Origin: Cyanothece sp. BG0011 | GTDB taxonomy: Bacteria > Cyanobacteriota > Cyanobacteriia > Cyanobacteriales > Microcystaceae | Length of the DNA stretch: 49,508 nt | Assembly: GCF_003013815.1 (NCBI RefSeq) | Contig: NZ_PRLH01000008.1 | Coordinates: forward strand, 1 to 49,508 | Direction of reading: 5' to 3' | In this document: positions 37,611 through 46,450 of the stretch, in pieces | How the letters are laid out: every line of letters starts with the position of its first letter | How positions within the stretch are numbered: position 1 is the first letter of the stretch | Translations under genes and position numbers: made by a program | Notes under the pieces: model-generated | What the model was told of the DNA's origin: nothing | What the model saw: the letters and a program-made list of their open reading frames with translations, nothing else | Database searches by the model: none

Positions 37611-39983
37611 ATGGATTACACCGTACATAACAAAATTGTCTCATTTATTTGGCAAATTGCTGATGATTGTCTCAGGGATGTTTATGTACGGGGAAAGTAT
37701 CGGGATGTTATTCTACCCATGTTCGTTTTAAGGCGGTTAGACTGTCTCCTAGAACCCTCAAAAGAGGCTGTTTTAGAAGAGGTACGGTTTCAACGAGAAG
37801 AGGTGGAGTTAACTGTTTTAGAAGAGGAAGGGTTAAAGGATGCGTCGGGGTATGTGTTCTATAATATTTCGGAATGGACCCTACAAAAGTTAGTGAAAAC
37901 GGCCACCAATAACCGTCAAATCTTAGAAAAGAACTTTAAGGCGTATTTAGACGGGTTTAGTGACAATGTAAAGGAAATTATCGCTAAATTTGACCTGAGA
38001 AACCAAATTAAGCGCATGGTAGAGGCCGATGTCTTACTAGATGTGTTACAAAAATTCATCGACCCCCGCATTAACTTGAGTCCCCATGCAACCCTGGACC
38101 CCGACGGTAACAAACTCCCTGCTTTGAGTAATCTGGGAATGGGATATGTATTTGAGGAGTTGATACGGAAGTTTAATGAGGAGAATAATGAGGAAGCAGG
38201 GGAACACTTCACCCCCCGTGAGGTGATACATTTAATGACACATTTGCTGTTTTTGCCTGTAAAAGATGAATTACCCCCAGTTATCACCGTTTATGACTGC
38301 GCTTGTGGTTCCGGGGGAATGTTAACGGAGTCGGAAGGGTTTATTAAGCATCCGGAGGGGAAAATTAAAGCGGAGAATAAAGCTGTCTATTTGTATGGTA
38401 AGGAGGTAAACGGAGAAACCTACGCTATTTGTCAATCAGATATGATGATTAAGGGAAATAACCCTGAAAATATCCGTTATGGGTCAACTTTAGCCACAGA
38501 TGAGTTTAGGGGGATGACTTTTGATTTTATGTTATCCAACCCTCCCTATGGGAAGTCGTGGAAATCGGATCAAAAGTTCATTTTAGAAAAGAAAACGGTG
38601 TTAGACCCTCGCTTTGAGGTGATTTTACCCGATTTTAAGGGAATTAAGGCAACTGTCCCGGCCATTCCTCGGTCTTCCGATGGTCAGTTACTTTTCCTTA
38701 TGGATATGGTGAGTAAAATGAAGAGTTTAACCCATAGTCCTAATGGTAGCAGAATTGCATCGGTGCATAATGGGTCTTCTTTGTTTACAGGGGATGCAGG
38801 AAGCGGTGAAAGTAATATTAGGCGTTATATTATCGAAAATGACTGGTTAGAAGCCATTATTCAGTTACCTAATAATATTTTTTATAACACAGGAATTACG
38901 ACTTATATCTGGGTATTATCGAATCATAAAACATCTCAAAGACGAGGAAAAGTTCAGTTAATTGATGCTTCGGAAATGTATCGGAAATTAAGGAAAAATT
39001 TAGGGGCAAAAAATTGTGAGTTTTCGGCTGAACATATTAATTTAATTACTCAGTCTTATTTAGAGTTTGTTGACGGGGAAGTGATAGCAGAGGGGGACAA
39101 TAATGGAGAAAAAACACCAATTTTAAGGGCTAAAATCTTTGATAATGCAGATTTTGGTTATTATAAAGTAACTATAGAAAGACCGTTACGATTAGCAGTA
39201 CAAGTTACAGAAGAACGGGTTAAACCCTTACGATTTCTTCCTGCTTTACAAGATATTATGGAGTGGTGTTATCAACAATGGGGTGAGGATATTTATAGTC
39301 ATTTAGCTGATTATAAAAAAGCCATCACAGAATACATAGAAAAAGAAGAGATTTCCTTAACGCCTAAAAATAAGAAAGCTTTGTTTGATATCAAAACTTG
39401 GAATAATCAACGGTCATTATTAACAGTTATGGAACAGTTATATCCTTTGATTGGAGATGATTTATATTTAGATTTTAATCAATTTATAAAAGTATTTGAT
39501 AATGGGGTTAAATCCTTGGGGTTGAAGTTATCTAGTAGTGAGAAAAATCAGATTATAAATGCTATCAGTTGGCGAGAGGAAACTGCAGAAAAAGTTATTA
39601 AAAAAGTTCATAAAATAAAAGGTGAAAAATTAGAAACTTTATTAAGTCATTTAGAAACAACTGAGGAATATTTACAACATTTTGGTTATTTTCCTTCAGA
39701 GAAAAAAGGAGAATATATCGAATATGAGTCAGATAGTGAGTTAAGAGATACGGAAAATGTTCCCTTAACTGATAAGATTCATGACTATTTTATCAGAGAA
39801 GTATTACCCCATGTTGGGGAAGCGTGGATAAACTGGGATAAGACAAACATTGGTTATGAAATCAGTTTTAATAAGTATTTTTATCAACATCAACCCCTCA
39901 GAAGTTTAGAAGAAGTTACCGCCGAAATATTAGCATTAGAAGCAAAAACCGACGGGTTATTAAAACGCATCGTAGGGGCATAA
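37611..39983 (+). CDS. hsdM: type I restriction-modification methyltransferase subunit
   Basis: A 790-residue N6-adenine methyltransferase. The HsdM N-terminal helical domain (FIWQIADDCLRDVYVRGKYRD region) is followed by SAM-binding motif I DCACGSGGM (229-237) and catalytic NPPY (310-313, SNPPYGKSWKS). A long C-terminal extension (about 560-790) with charged, helical sequence makes it larger than the usual 500-550 residues, as in some Ecl/HsdM subgroups. The stop TAA (39981-39983) lies within a GTAGGGGCATAAT repeat. hsdS begins 1 kb downstream, after the MntA/HepT pair. Confidence 0.93.
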   Translation: MDYTVHNKIVSFIWQIADDCLRDVYVRGKYRDVILPMFVLRRLDCLLEPSKEAVLEEVRFQREEVELTVLEEEGLKDASGYVFYNISEWTLQKLVKTATNNRQILEKNFKAYLDGFSDNVKEIIAKFDLRNQIKRMVEADVLLDVLQKFIDPRINLSPHATLDPDGNKLPALSNLGMGYVFEELIRKFNEENNEEAGEHFTPREVIHLMTHLLFLPVKDELPPVITVYDCACGSGGMLTESEGFIKHPEGKIKAENKAVYLYGKEVNGETYAICQSDMMIKGNNPENIRYGSTLATDEFRGMTFDFMLSNPPYGKSWKSDQKFILEKKTVLDPRFEVILPDFKGIKATVPAIPRSSDGQLLFLMDMVSKMKSLTHSPNGSRIASVHNGSSLFTGDAGSGESNIRRYIIENDWLEAIIQLPNNIFYNTGITTYIWVLSNHKTSQRRGKVQLIDASEMYRKLRKNLGAKNCEFSAEHINLITQSYLEFVDGEVIAEGDNNGEKTPILRAKIFDNADFGYYKVTIERPLRLAVQVTEERVKPLRFLPALQDIMEWCYQQWGEDIYSHLADYKKAITEYIEKEEISLTPKNKKALFDIKTWNNQRSLLTVMEQLYPLIGDDLYLDFNQFIKVFDNGVKSLGLKLSSSEKNQIINAISWREETAEKVIKKVHKIKGEKLETLLSHLETTEEYLQHFGYFPSEKKGEYIEYESDSELRDTENVPLTDKIHDYFIREVLPHVGEAWINWDKTNIGYEISFNKYFYQHQPLRSLEEVTAEILALEAKTDGLLKRIVGA

Positions 39984-40010
39984 TATCATTATATCCACAT
40001 TTTAACGTAG

Positions 40011-40027
40011 GGTGGGCATTGCCCACC
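40011..40027. repeat. palindrome GGTGGGCA-T-TGCCCACC
   Basis: A perfect 8-bp stem around one T, preceded by CGTAG and followed by TTACC. A second, partial copy (GCATTGCCCACCGT) follows at 40047. Same core as 893-905. Lies between hsdM and hepT, which converge. Confidence 0.75.
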
Positions 40028-40065
40028 TTACCAACTAGAATATAAGCATTGCCCACCGTATAAAG

Positions 40066-40404
40066 TCAATTAGATAAATTATTGATAATTTCCTCAATAT
40101 TTACTTTTAATAAGGGCAAATCATCAATAATAATTAACCAAACTTCCTCTAAATCTATCCTCAGATAATCGTGGATTAAAACATCTCTAAATCCTGCAAT
40201 TTTTCGCCAAGGAACATGAGGGTAAGTCTCTTTTATATCCTTACTTATTTGTTTAGTTGCTTCTCCAATAATCTCAAAGTTACGGATAACTGCATCTTGA
40301 ATCATACGGTTTTGTTTAAAGCTTTCTTCTCCGTCTTTAGTATAAGTTTCTATGTTTTCAATACATTCTTGAATGTTACTTAAATAAAGTTTATTATTTT
40401 TCAT
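40066..40404 (-). CDS. hepT: HepT-like HEPN ribonuclease toxin (DUF86)
   Basis: A 112-residue HEPN protein with the catalytic motif R73-x4-H78-x-Y80 (FRDVLIHDY), helical throughout. In characterised HepT/MntA systems the toxin is an RNase and is inactivated by AMP transfer from MntA to the motif tyrosine. It overlaps mntA by 4 bp (ATGA), with mntA first. The pair runs opposite to the hsd genes that surround it. Confidence 0.92.
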   Translation of the reverse strand: MKNNKLYLSNIQECIENIETYTKDGEESFKQNRMIQDAVIRNFEIIGEATKQISKDIKETYPHVPWRKIAGFRDVLIHDYLRIDLEEVWLIIIDDLPLLKVNIEEIINNLSN

Positions 40405-40706
40405 AAGCTAATTGATTCTTGTAAAACTTGTTCTTTAATAAGTTCATGAAGTTGTTGAGGTTTAGCCACATCTACTTTACAGTTTAATAAGTCTTCTAAT
40501 TCTTGAATTAAACTAATACGATGGAGTAAACTATGTCCTGATTCTATATCCATAAGAAAGTCAATATCACTGTTTTCTGTTGCTTCTCCCCTCGCAACTG
40601 AACCAAATATTCTAATATTACTTGCGCCGTATTTTGTCGCTATTTTGATGATAGCTTCTCGTTTTTCTTTGATATGTTGAAGATTTATTCTTGATGTTGG
40701 TTGCAT
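40401..40706 (-). CDS. mntA: MntA-like nucleotidyltransferase antitoxin
   Basis: A 101-residue minimal nucleotidyltransferase with active-site motif [19 protein letters not shown] at 35-36 and the metal-binding Asp47 and Asp49. It would AMPylate HepT and neutralise it. Start ATG 40706; the upstream 285 bp, shared with the hsdS promoter region, holds a tandem repeat array. Intact catalytic residues suggest a working module. Confidence 0.9.
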   Translation of the reverse strand: MQPTSRINLQHIKEKREAIIKIATKYGASNIRIFGSVARGEATENSDIDFLMDIESGHSLLHRISLIQELEDLLNCKVDVAKPQQLHELIKEQVLQESISL

Positions 40707-40782
40707 TTTCGTAAAAAGATAATAGATTGGACAATAACCAGCTTACTAACTAGAATATAATAATTGATCGTAACCCACCATG

Positions 40783-40909
40783 TTAACCGTTTGGGTTTAA
40801 CCGTGTAGGGTTTTAATTGTTGGGGTTTAACCATTGGGGGTTTAATTGTTGGGTTTTAACCGTGTAGGGGTTGAATCATATTCAGGGTTGAATCATATTC
40901 AACCCCTAC
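40783..40909. repeat. imperfect ~15-bp tandem array ending in a GTAGGGG hairpin
   Basis: Six or so tandem units of 13-17 bp follow the form TTTAA(C/T)(C/T)(G/A)TnTnGGG: for example TTTAACCGTGTAGGG, TTTTAATTGTTGGGG, TTTAACCATTGGGGG, TTTAATTGTTGGG. The end forms a hairpin with arms GTAGGGGTTGAAT (40864-40876) and ATTCAACCCCTAC (40897-40909). It fills the intergenic space between the divergent mntA and hsdS. Confidence 0.8.
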
Positions 40910-40992
40910 GAGATTGTTTATTTTTTTACATATAAACCCGATGTTAATTATATAATAAACATGAATAATCATTAAACCAAGGATTTTAATTA

Positions 40993-42291
40993 ATGGTTTC
41001 TTTTCCTAAGTATGACAGTTATAAGGATAGTGGGGTTGAATGGTTGGGAGATATTCCTAGTCATTGGGAGGTTATAAAAAACAAATATTTAGGAACAATT
41101 GTTAATGGTTCAACTCCTAGTAGTTCTATTCCTAGATATTGGGATGGTGATATTGTGTGGATTACTCCTAATGACTTAGGTAAACTTAATTCAACTTATA
41201 TATATGACTCTGAGAGAAAAATAACAAATGATGGATTAAAAAGTTGCGGAACTCATATTACACCAATTAATTCTATCATTATTTCTTCTCGTGCGCCAAT
41301 CGGACATCTTGCCATTACAAAAGTTCCTTCTTGTATTAACCAGGGATGTAAAATTATTGTTCCTAATTTATCAAAAATAGATCCTAGATTTACTTATTAC
41401 TTTTTATTGACATTTAACTTATATATCAAATCTTTGGGAAAGGGAACTACATTTTGTGAACTTAGTTCTTATGATTTAAAGTCACTTAAGGTATTAAACC
41501 CTCCCATACAAGAACAACAAAAAATTGCTAAATTTCTAGATGAAAAAACCGCAGAAATAGACGAAGCAATTAGTTATAAACAAAGATTAATTGAACTGCT
41601 ACAGGAACAAAAAGCTATCTTAATTAATCAAGCAGTTACCAAAGGACTTAACCCGAATGTTCCTATGCGTTATAGTGGGATTGAATGGTTAGGGGATATT
41701 CCTGAACATTGGGAGGTTAAAAGGGCTAAATATTTATTAAAAGAAATAGATGAACGTTCGCAAACAGGAAAAGAAGAATTGTTGTCAGTTTCTCATCTCA
41801 CAGGAGTAACACCACGTTCTGAGAAAAATGTTACTATGTTTATGGCAGAAGATTATACAGGCTCAAAAACTTGTCAAAAAGATGATCTTGTAATTAATAT
41901 TATGTGGGCGTGGATGGGAGCATTAGGTGTTTCAGATAGAACAGGAATTATTAGTTCTTCTTATGCTGTTTTTAGACAATATAATTCTAAAGCTTTTGAT
42001 TCATGGTATTTAGAAAACTTATTAAGAAGTACAGCATACATAGCCCAATATAACAAACTATCAACAGGTCTTAGAGCCTCTAGATTAAGACTTTATTCAG
42101 ATGTATTTTTAAGATTACCTTTGAAAATTCCTCCCAGAAAAGAACAAGAAAAAATAAAAGTAGTTGTTACTGAAAAGCTTAAAAATATTGATAGAATTAT
42201 CAATCAAATTCAACAACAAATTGAAAAATTAAAAGAATTAAAACAGATATTAATATCCAATGCAGTAACAGGAAAAATTAAGGTATTGTAG
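40993..42291 (+). CDS. hsdS: type I restriction-modification specificity subunit
   Basis: A 432-residue HsdS that sets the DNA target of the type I complex. Two target-recognition domains, each opening with the same motif (GVEWLGDIPSHWEV near 15; GIEWLGDIPEHWEV near 228), are separated by a conserved helical spacer (IAKFLDEKTAEIDEAI...LIELLQEQKAIL) and followed by a second helix ending IEKLKELKQIL. The target cannot be read from sequence. The stop TAG (42289-42291) is the first base triplet of a TAGGGACATAAT repeat. A PIN toxin pair follows, before hsdR. Confidence 0.93.
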   Translation: MVSFPKYDSYKDSGVEWLGDIPSHWEVIKNKYLGTIVNGSTPSSSIPRYWDGDIVWITPNDLGKLNSTYIYDSERKITNDGLKSCGTHITPINSIIISSRAPIGHLAITKVPSCINQGCKIIVPNLSKIDPRFTYYFLLTFNLYIKSLGKGTTFCELSSYDLKSLKVLNPPIQEQQKIAKFLDEKTAEIDEAISYKQRLIELLQEQKAILINQAVTKGLNPNVPMRYSGIEWLGDIPEHWEVKRAKYLLKEIDERSQTGKEELLSVSHLTGVTPRSEKNVTMFMAEDYTGSKTCQKDDLVINIMWAWMGALGVSDRTGIISSSYAVFRQYNSKAFDSWYLENLLRSTAYIAQYNKLSTGLRASRLRLYSDVFLRLPLKIPPRKEQEKIKVVVTEKLKNIDRIINQIQQQIEKLKELKQILISNAVTGKIKVL

Positions 42292-42400
42292 GGACATAAT
42301 AATATTATGCCGAAACTTTAAGCTATCAATAAACGATTGACAATTGACTCAAAATTGATTAATTAGTGTTATAATAAGAAGATGATTTGATTAATAAAAA

Positions 42401-42664
42401 ATGCTTTCAATAAACCTAGACAAAGAAACCGAAACCTACTTAGTAGAAATCATTAGTAAAGAAAATATAACCTCAGAAGAACTTCTTAAACAGTTAATTT
42501 ATCAACATTGGCAAAGTTTACAAACTCCGCAAACATTAGCCCAAAGACGGGGCGGCCATCCTCAACATTTACTACAAGACGCATCCCCAGACTTATCCTT
42601 ACGAGAAAACCGGAAAAATGCTGTAGCTAATCACATTAAAAACCGTAATCAATCTTCCCAGTAA
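42401..42664 (+). CDS. antitoxin-like protein paired with the second PIN toxin
   Basis: An 87-residue protein: N-terminal MLSINLDKETETYLVEIISKE-type ribbon-helix-helix-like start (residues 1-30), a helix EELLKQLIYQHWQ, and a basic, poorly conserved C-terminal half (RRGGHPQHLL, NRKNAVANHIKNRNQ). Its stop TAA shares an A with the ATG of the PIN gene (TAATG), so the two are translationally coupled. Family not recognised with certainty; antitoxin role comes from context. Confidence 0.72.
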   Translation: MLSINLDKETETYLVEIISKENITSEELLKQLIYQHWQSLQTPQTLAQRRGGHPQHLLQDASPDLSLRENRKNAVANHIKNRNQSSQ

Positions 42665-43089
42665 TGAATAATTATCCTCCTGTTATTCTCACTGATAGTA
42701 GCATTTTAATCGCTTATTACAGTAGCAAGGATAACTATCATAACGCCGTTTGTCGCTTTTTTGAACAATGTACCAGTGAACTTATTACCACCACTGCTTG
42801 TGTCACCGAAATCATGTATCTTTTGAGTGCAGATTATCGGACACAAAACGAATTTCTTAACGATTTAGCCCAACAACTTTATCAATGTATTCCCCTTTTA
42901 CCCCATGACTTTAACCGTATCAAACAACTCAATCAACAATATTCAGACTTACCTGGGGATTTTGCTGACTTATCCTTAATTGCTATTTCTGAAAGACTGA
43001 ATATTTCAGCTATTCTTACCCTTGATAGTGACTTCGATATTTATCGTCGTTATCGCAAACAACCCTTTCAACGAATATTTTTAACTTAA
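42664..43089 (+). CDS. PIN domain toxin (VapC-like)
   Basis: A 141-residue PIN protein with active-site acids in LTDSSILIAYY (Asp), CVTEIMYLL (Glu), GDFADLSLIAI (Asp) and LTLDSDFDIYR (Asp). Expected to be an RNase neutralised by the upstream partner. It lies between hsdS and hsdR on the same strand. About 160 bp with a diverged repeat copy separates it from hsdR. Confidence 0.87.
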   Translation: MNNYPPVILTDSSILIAYYSSKDNYHNAVCRFFEQCTSELITTTACVTEIMYLLSADYRTQNEFLNDLAQQLYQCIPLLPHDFNRIKQLNQQYSDLPGDFADLSLIAISERLNISAILTLDSDFDIYRRYRKQPFQRIFLT

Positions 43090-43127
43090 ATTTATTAAAA
43101 TTATACCCAATATATCCTAGTAGACAG

Positions 43128-43241
43128 TAGGATGGGTTAGACGGCTATAATTGAAATTGTAACCAGATAATAATCATCTGTCGTCACCTACCATTTCAGT
43201 ATTAGGTTTTGTTGGGTTTCGTTCCTCAAACCAACCTACTA
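43128..43241. repeat. diverged copy of the 22.9-kb repeat
   Basis: It starts TAGGATGGGTTAGACGGCTA, matching the start of the copies at 22877 and 23005, and ends CAAACCAACCTACTA, with the edges inverse-complementary. It occupies the PIN toxin-hsdR spacer. Confidence 0.65.
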
Positions 43242-43252
43242 TATTTATTATT

Positions 43253-46204
43253 ATGCCTAGTGAAACCAACGAAAAATCATTAGAAAATTCTATCGAAACC
43301 GCTTTAATAAATGCAGGTTATCAACAAGGAAACCCCAAAGATTTTAACAGAGAATTTGCCATTGATACCGCTAAACTTTGGCAATTTCTCGAAACCACGC
43401 AACCGGAAGAATTAGCCAAATTAAAAGACCATCATAACTGGGAAAGATTAATATTAGAACGCCTCAACCGTAAAATCTTAAAAGATGGAATTATCTCTGT
43501 TCTTAAAAAAGGAATTTACCTCGATAATGCCCATTTAACTCTACTTAATAGTCTTCCCTACAACGACTTAAACCCCCAAATAACAGCCGATTTTCAAAAA
43601 AATATCTTTTCTATTACCCGTCAGGTTTATTACTCCCGAAACAACCGAAAATCTATTGATATTGTTCTCTTTATTAATGGTATTCCTATCACCACATTAG
43701 AATTAAAAAATCCCTGGACAAATCAAACAGTTTACCACGCAAAACAACAATATAAAAATGATCGAGATCCCCAAGAACCTTTATTTAATTTTGGTCGCTG
43801 TTTAGTTCATTTTGCTGTTGATATCGATGAAGTTTATATGACAACTCATCTCGATGGCAAAAACACTTATTTTTTACCTTTTAATAAAGGCAATAATCAC
43901 GGAAAAGGCAACCCAGTCAACCCCAACGGTTATAAAACTGCCTATCTTTGGACAGACATATTAACCCCCGAAAGTTTAACTAATATAATAGAACATTTTG
44001 CTATTTTAGTAACGAAAAAAGATAAGAAAACCAAGAAAATAGCTAAAAATTTATACTTTCCTCGCTACCATCAATTAGATGTAGTTAGACAACTGATTCA
44101 AAATACCAAAGATAACGGTATTGGTAAAACTTATTTAATACAACATTCCGCCGGTTCCGGAAAATCTAACTCTATCACTTGGACAGCTTATCAACTGATA
44201 GAAGTGTATCAACCAGGGGCAGATACACCCTTATTTGACTCTGTAATAGTTGTCACCGATCGCAGAAATTTAGATACACAAATTAAAGATAATATTAAAC
44301 AGTTTTCTGAGGTAAAAAATATCATTACCCACGCAGAAAATAGTCAACAATTAAAAACAGCCCTAGAAAATGGTAAGAAAATAATTATCAGTACCATTCA
44401 AAAATTCCCCTTTGTTGTAGACAGTATTGAACAACTGAAAAACCATAATTTTGCCGTTATTATTGACGAAGCGCACTCCAGTCAAAGTGGGAAAGCTGCT
44501 GATAGTTTAAACACCGTTGTTAACAAAGATGGAGACGAAGCACCCGAAGACTTTCAAGATAAAATATTAAAAGCAATGGAAGGGCGAAAACTGAGTAAAA
44601 ATGCTTCTTATTTTGCTTTTACAGCCACTCCAAAAAACACGACTCTAGAAAAATTTGGACAGCGTAATATAGACGAAAAATATCAACCCTTTCATCTTTA
44701 TTCTATGAAACAAGCTATAGAAGAAGGCTTTATCTTAGACGTATTAGAAAAATATACGACCTATAGAAGTTATTACGAAATCCAAAAATCTATTGATGAT
44801 AACCCAGTTTTTAACACAAACCAAGCCCAAAAGAAACTAAGAAAATATGTAGAAAGTCATAAACAAACCATTGCCACCAAAGCCGAAATTATGGTTAATC
44901 ACTTCATAGAAAAAGTGTATAAAACCAAAATAATGAAAGGCAAAGCCAAAGCAATGGTAATTACCCGAAATATTGAAGCAGCGATCCGCTATTTTCAGGC
45001 AATAAAAACCCTACTTAAAGAATATAATGCCCCCTTCCAAGCTGTGGCTGCTTTCTCAGGTAAAAAAACAGTAGATGGTATTGAATACAGCGAAGACATT
45101 CTTAATAACTTTCCCAGTAAAGATATAGAAGAAAAATTCAACAGCGATGACTATAAAATACTCATAGTTGCTAATAAATTTCTCACAGGATTTGATCAAC
45201 CCTTATTACATACCATGTATGTGGATAAAAAATTACAAGGAGTGTTAGCAGTTCAGGCACTTTCCCGTCTTAATCGCTGCCATGCTAAACTAGGAAAAAA
45301 TGACACCTTTATTCTCGACTTTTTTAATAGTATCAACGAGATAAAAACTGCTTTTGATCCCTTTTATACTGCCACATCTTTAAGGGAACCTACTAATATT
45401 AATATTCTCCATGACTTAAAAGAAAACCTCGATGATGTAGGGGTTTATGAACAATCTGAGGTGAAAGAATTTAACCAATTATTCTTTAATAATAGCGATG
45501 CCGATCAACTTAGTCCTATTATTGATCTAGCTGCTGATAGATTTAACCAAACATTAAATTTAGAAGAAGAAGAAAAGATTGATTTTAAAATAAAAGCCAA
45601 ACAATTTGTCAAAATTTATGGTCAAATGGCCTGTATTATTCCCTTTAACAATAGTCACTGGGAGATGTTGTATTGGTTTCTTAAATTTCTCATCCCCAAA
45701 CTAACCGTTAGAAACCCGGAACAAGACACTTTAGACGAACTTTTAGAAAGCGTGGATCTGTCTACTTATGGTATCGAAAGAGTCCATTTAAACCCCGTCA
45801 AAATTGACCTTAACGACGACGAAAGCGAGATAGAACCCCAAAACCCTAACCCCCGTGGTTATTACCCCTCAGAGGCAAAGCAAGACCCCTTAGATGAGAT
45901 AATTAATGCTTTTAATGAACGCTATTTTAGTGGATGGGATGCCACCCCAGAAGAACAACGGGTTAAACTGCAAACTATTATTAACCATGTTTGCAATAAC
46001 CCCCAATATGAAAGTCAGGTTATCAATAACCCCGACGAACAAAATAGGAATATTGCCCTACAAGAGATTATCCAACAAGCAGTTAACGCACAACGTCGCA
46101 CCAACTTAGATTTGTATAAACTGTATGCCTCAAATTCTGAATTTAGACAAACCTTCAACCAAATTATCATTACATTTTTGCTGAATAATCAAGAAGTGTC
46201 CTAA
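43253..46204 (+). CDS. hsdR: type I restriction endonuclease subunit
   Basis: A 983-residue HsdR, the motor and nuclease of the type I complex. The N-terminal nuclease has IDIVLFINGIPITTLELKNP (PD-(D/E)xK with the ELK near residue 150). The helicase core shows Walker A HSAGSGKSNSITW (near 300), DEAH (near 403), ATPKNT, KFLTGFDQPLLHTMYVDK and QALSRLNR. The C-terminal helical part binds the methylase. The ATG at 43253 is used. The stop TAA (46202-46204) falls at the edge of a MITE-like insertion whose target duplication repeats the last codons, so the protein end is probably unaltered. Confidence 0.94.
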   Translation: MPSETNEKSLENSIETALINAGYQQGNPKDFNREFAIDTAKLWQFLETTQPEELAKLKDHHNWERLILERLNRKILKDGIISVLKKGIYLDNAHLTLLNSLPYNDLNPQITADFQKNIFSITRQVYYSRNNRKSIDIVLFINGIPITTLELKNPWTNQTVYHAKQQYKNDRDPQEPLFNFGRCLVHFAVDIDEVYMTTHLDGKNTYFLPFNKGNNHGKGNPVNPNGYKTAYLWTDILTPESLTNIIEHFAILVTKKDKKTKKIAKNLYFPRYHQLDVVRQLIQNTKDNGIGKTYLIQHSAGSGKSNSITWTAYQLIEVYQPGADTPLFDSVIVVTDRRNLDTQIKDNIKQFSEVKNIITHAENSQQLKTALENGKKIIISTIQKFPFVVDSIEQLKNHNFAVIIDEAHSSQSGKAADSLNTVVNKDGDEAPEDFQDKILKAMEGRKLSKNASYFAFTATPKNTTLEKFGQRNIDEKYQPFHLYSMKQAIEEGFILDVLEKYTTYRSYYEIQKSIDDNPVFNTNQAQKKLRKYVESHKQTIATKAEIMVNHFIEKVYKTKIMKGKAKAMVITRNIEAAIRYFQAIKTLLKEYNAPFQAVAAFSGKKTVDGIEYSEDILNNFPSKDIEEKFNSDDYKILIVANKFLTGFDQPLLHTMYVDKKLQGVLAVQALSRLNRCHAKLGKNDTFILDFFNSINEIKTAFDPFYTATSLREPTNINILHDLKENLDDVGVYEQSEVKEFNQLFFNNSDADQLSPIIDLAADRFNQTLNLEEEEKIDFKIKAKQFVKIYGQMACIIPFNNSHWEMLYWFLKFLIPKLTVRNPEQDTLDELLESVDLSTYGIERVHLNPVKIDLNDDESEIEPQNPNPRGYYPSEAKQDPLDEIINAFNERYFSGWDATPEEQRVKLQTIINHVCNNPQYESQVINNPDEQNRNIALQEIIQQAVNAQRRTNLDLYKLYASNSEFRQTFNQIIITFLLNNQEVS

Positions 46205-46375
46205 TACTACTCGGTTAAGCTCAAAACCCTAGCTGAGACTGCAAGGGAGCTCCGGAGCAGGGGGCGGGGGAGAAAACCGAAAAGCCCTCTCCTCAGCGAA
46301 GGTCTCCTCAGCGAAGGTCTCCCTGCTCCTCTGCTTGCCTTAAAGAAAAGTCAAAATCCTTAACCGAGTAGTATT
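46203..46375. mobile_element. MITE-like element with 17-bp terminal inverted repeats
   Basis: Perfect 17-bp terminal inverted repeats: AATACTACTCGGTTAAG (46203-46219) and its complement (46359-46375). The direct repeat AGAAGTGTCCT flanks both sides (46192-46202 and 46377-46387), extendable to 13 bp with the following AA, consistent with a target duplication. No ORF inside. The interior holds a second inverted pair GGAGCAGGG/CCCTGCTCC (46254-46262 and 46321-46329) and a 15-bp tandem duplication TCTCCTCAGCGAAGG (46288-46317). A 10-13 bp duplication is usual for IS4-type elements; the mobilising transposase is not in the window. Confidence 0.85.
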
Positions 46376-46396
46376 GAGAAGTGTCCTAAAATAAAA

Positions 46397-46417
46397 GGGC
46401 TTAATATGATTAAGCCC
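46397..46417. terminator. hairpin GGGCTTAAT/ATTAAGCCC between convergent hsdR and ado
   Basis: A perfect 9-bp stem with loop ATG, followed by CCTAGG, in the convergent spacer of hsdR and ado. It could end both transcripts, but a T-run is weak (only ATTTT at 46426). It belongs to the GGG...CCCCTA family. Confidence 0.55.
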
Positions 46418-46450
46418 CTAGGAGTATTTTAATGTCTTTTGGTTAATGTT

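Noticed and set aside
40783-40909. CRISPR-like array upstream of hsdS
   Set aside because: Units are contiguous, vary in length and sequence, and have no spacers.
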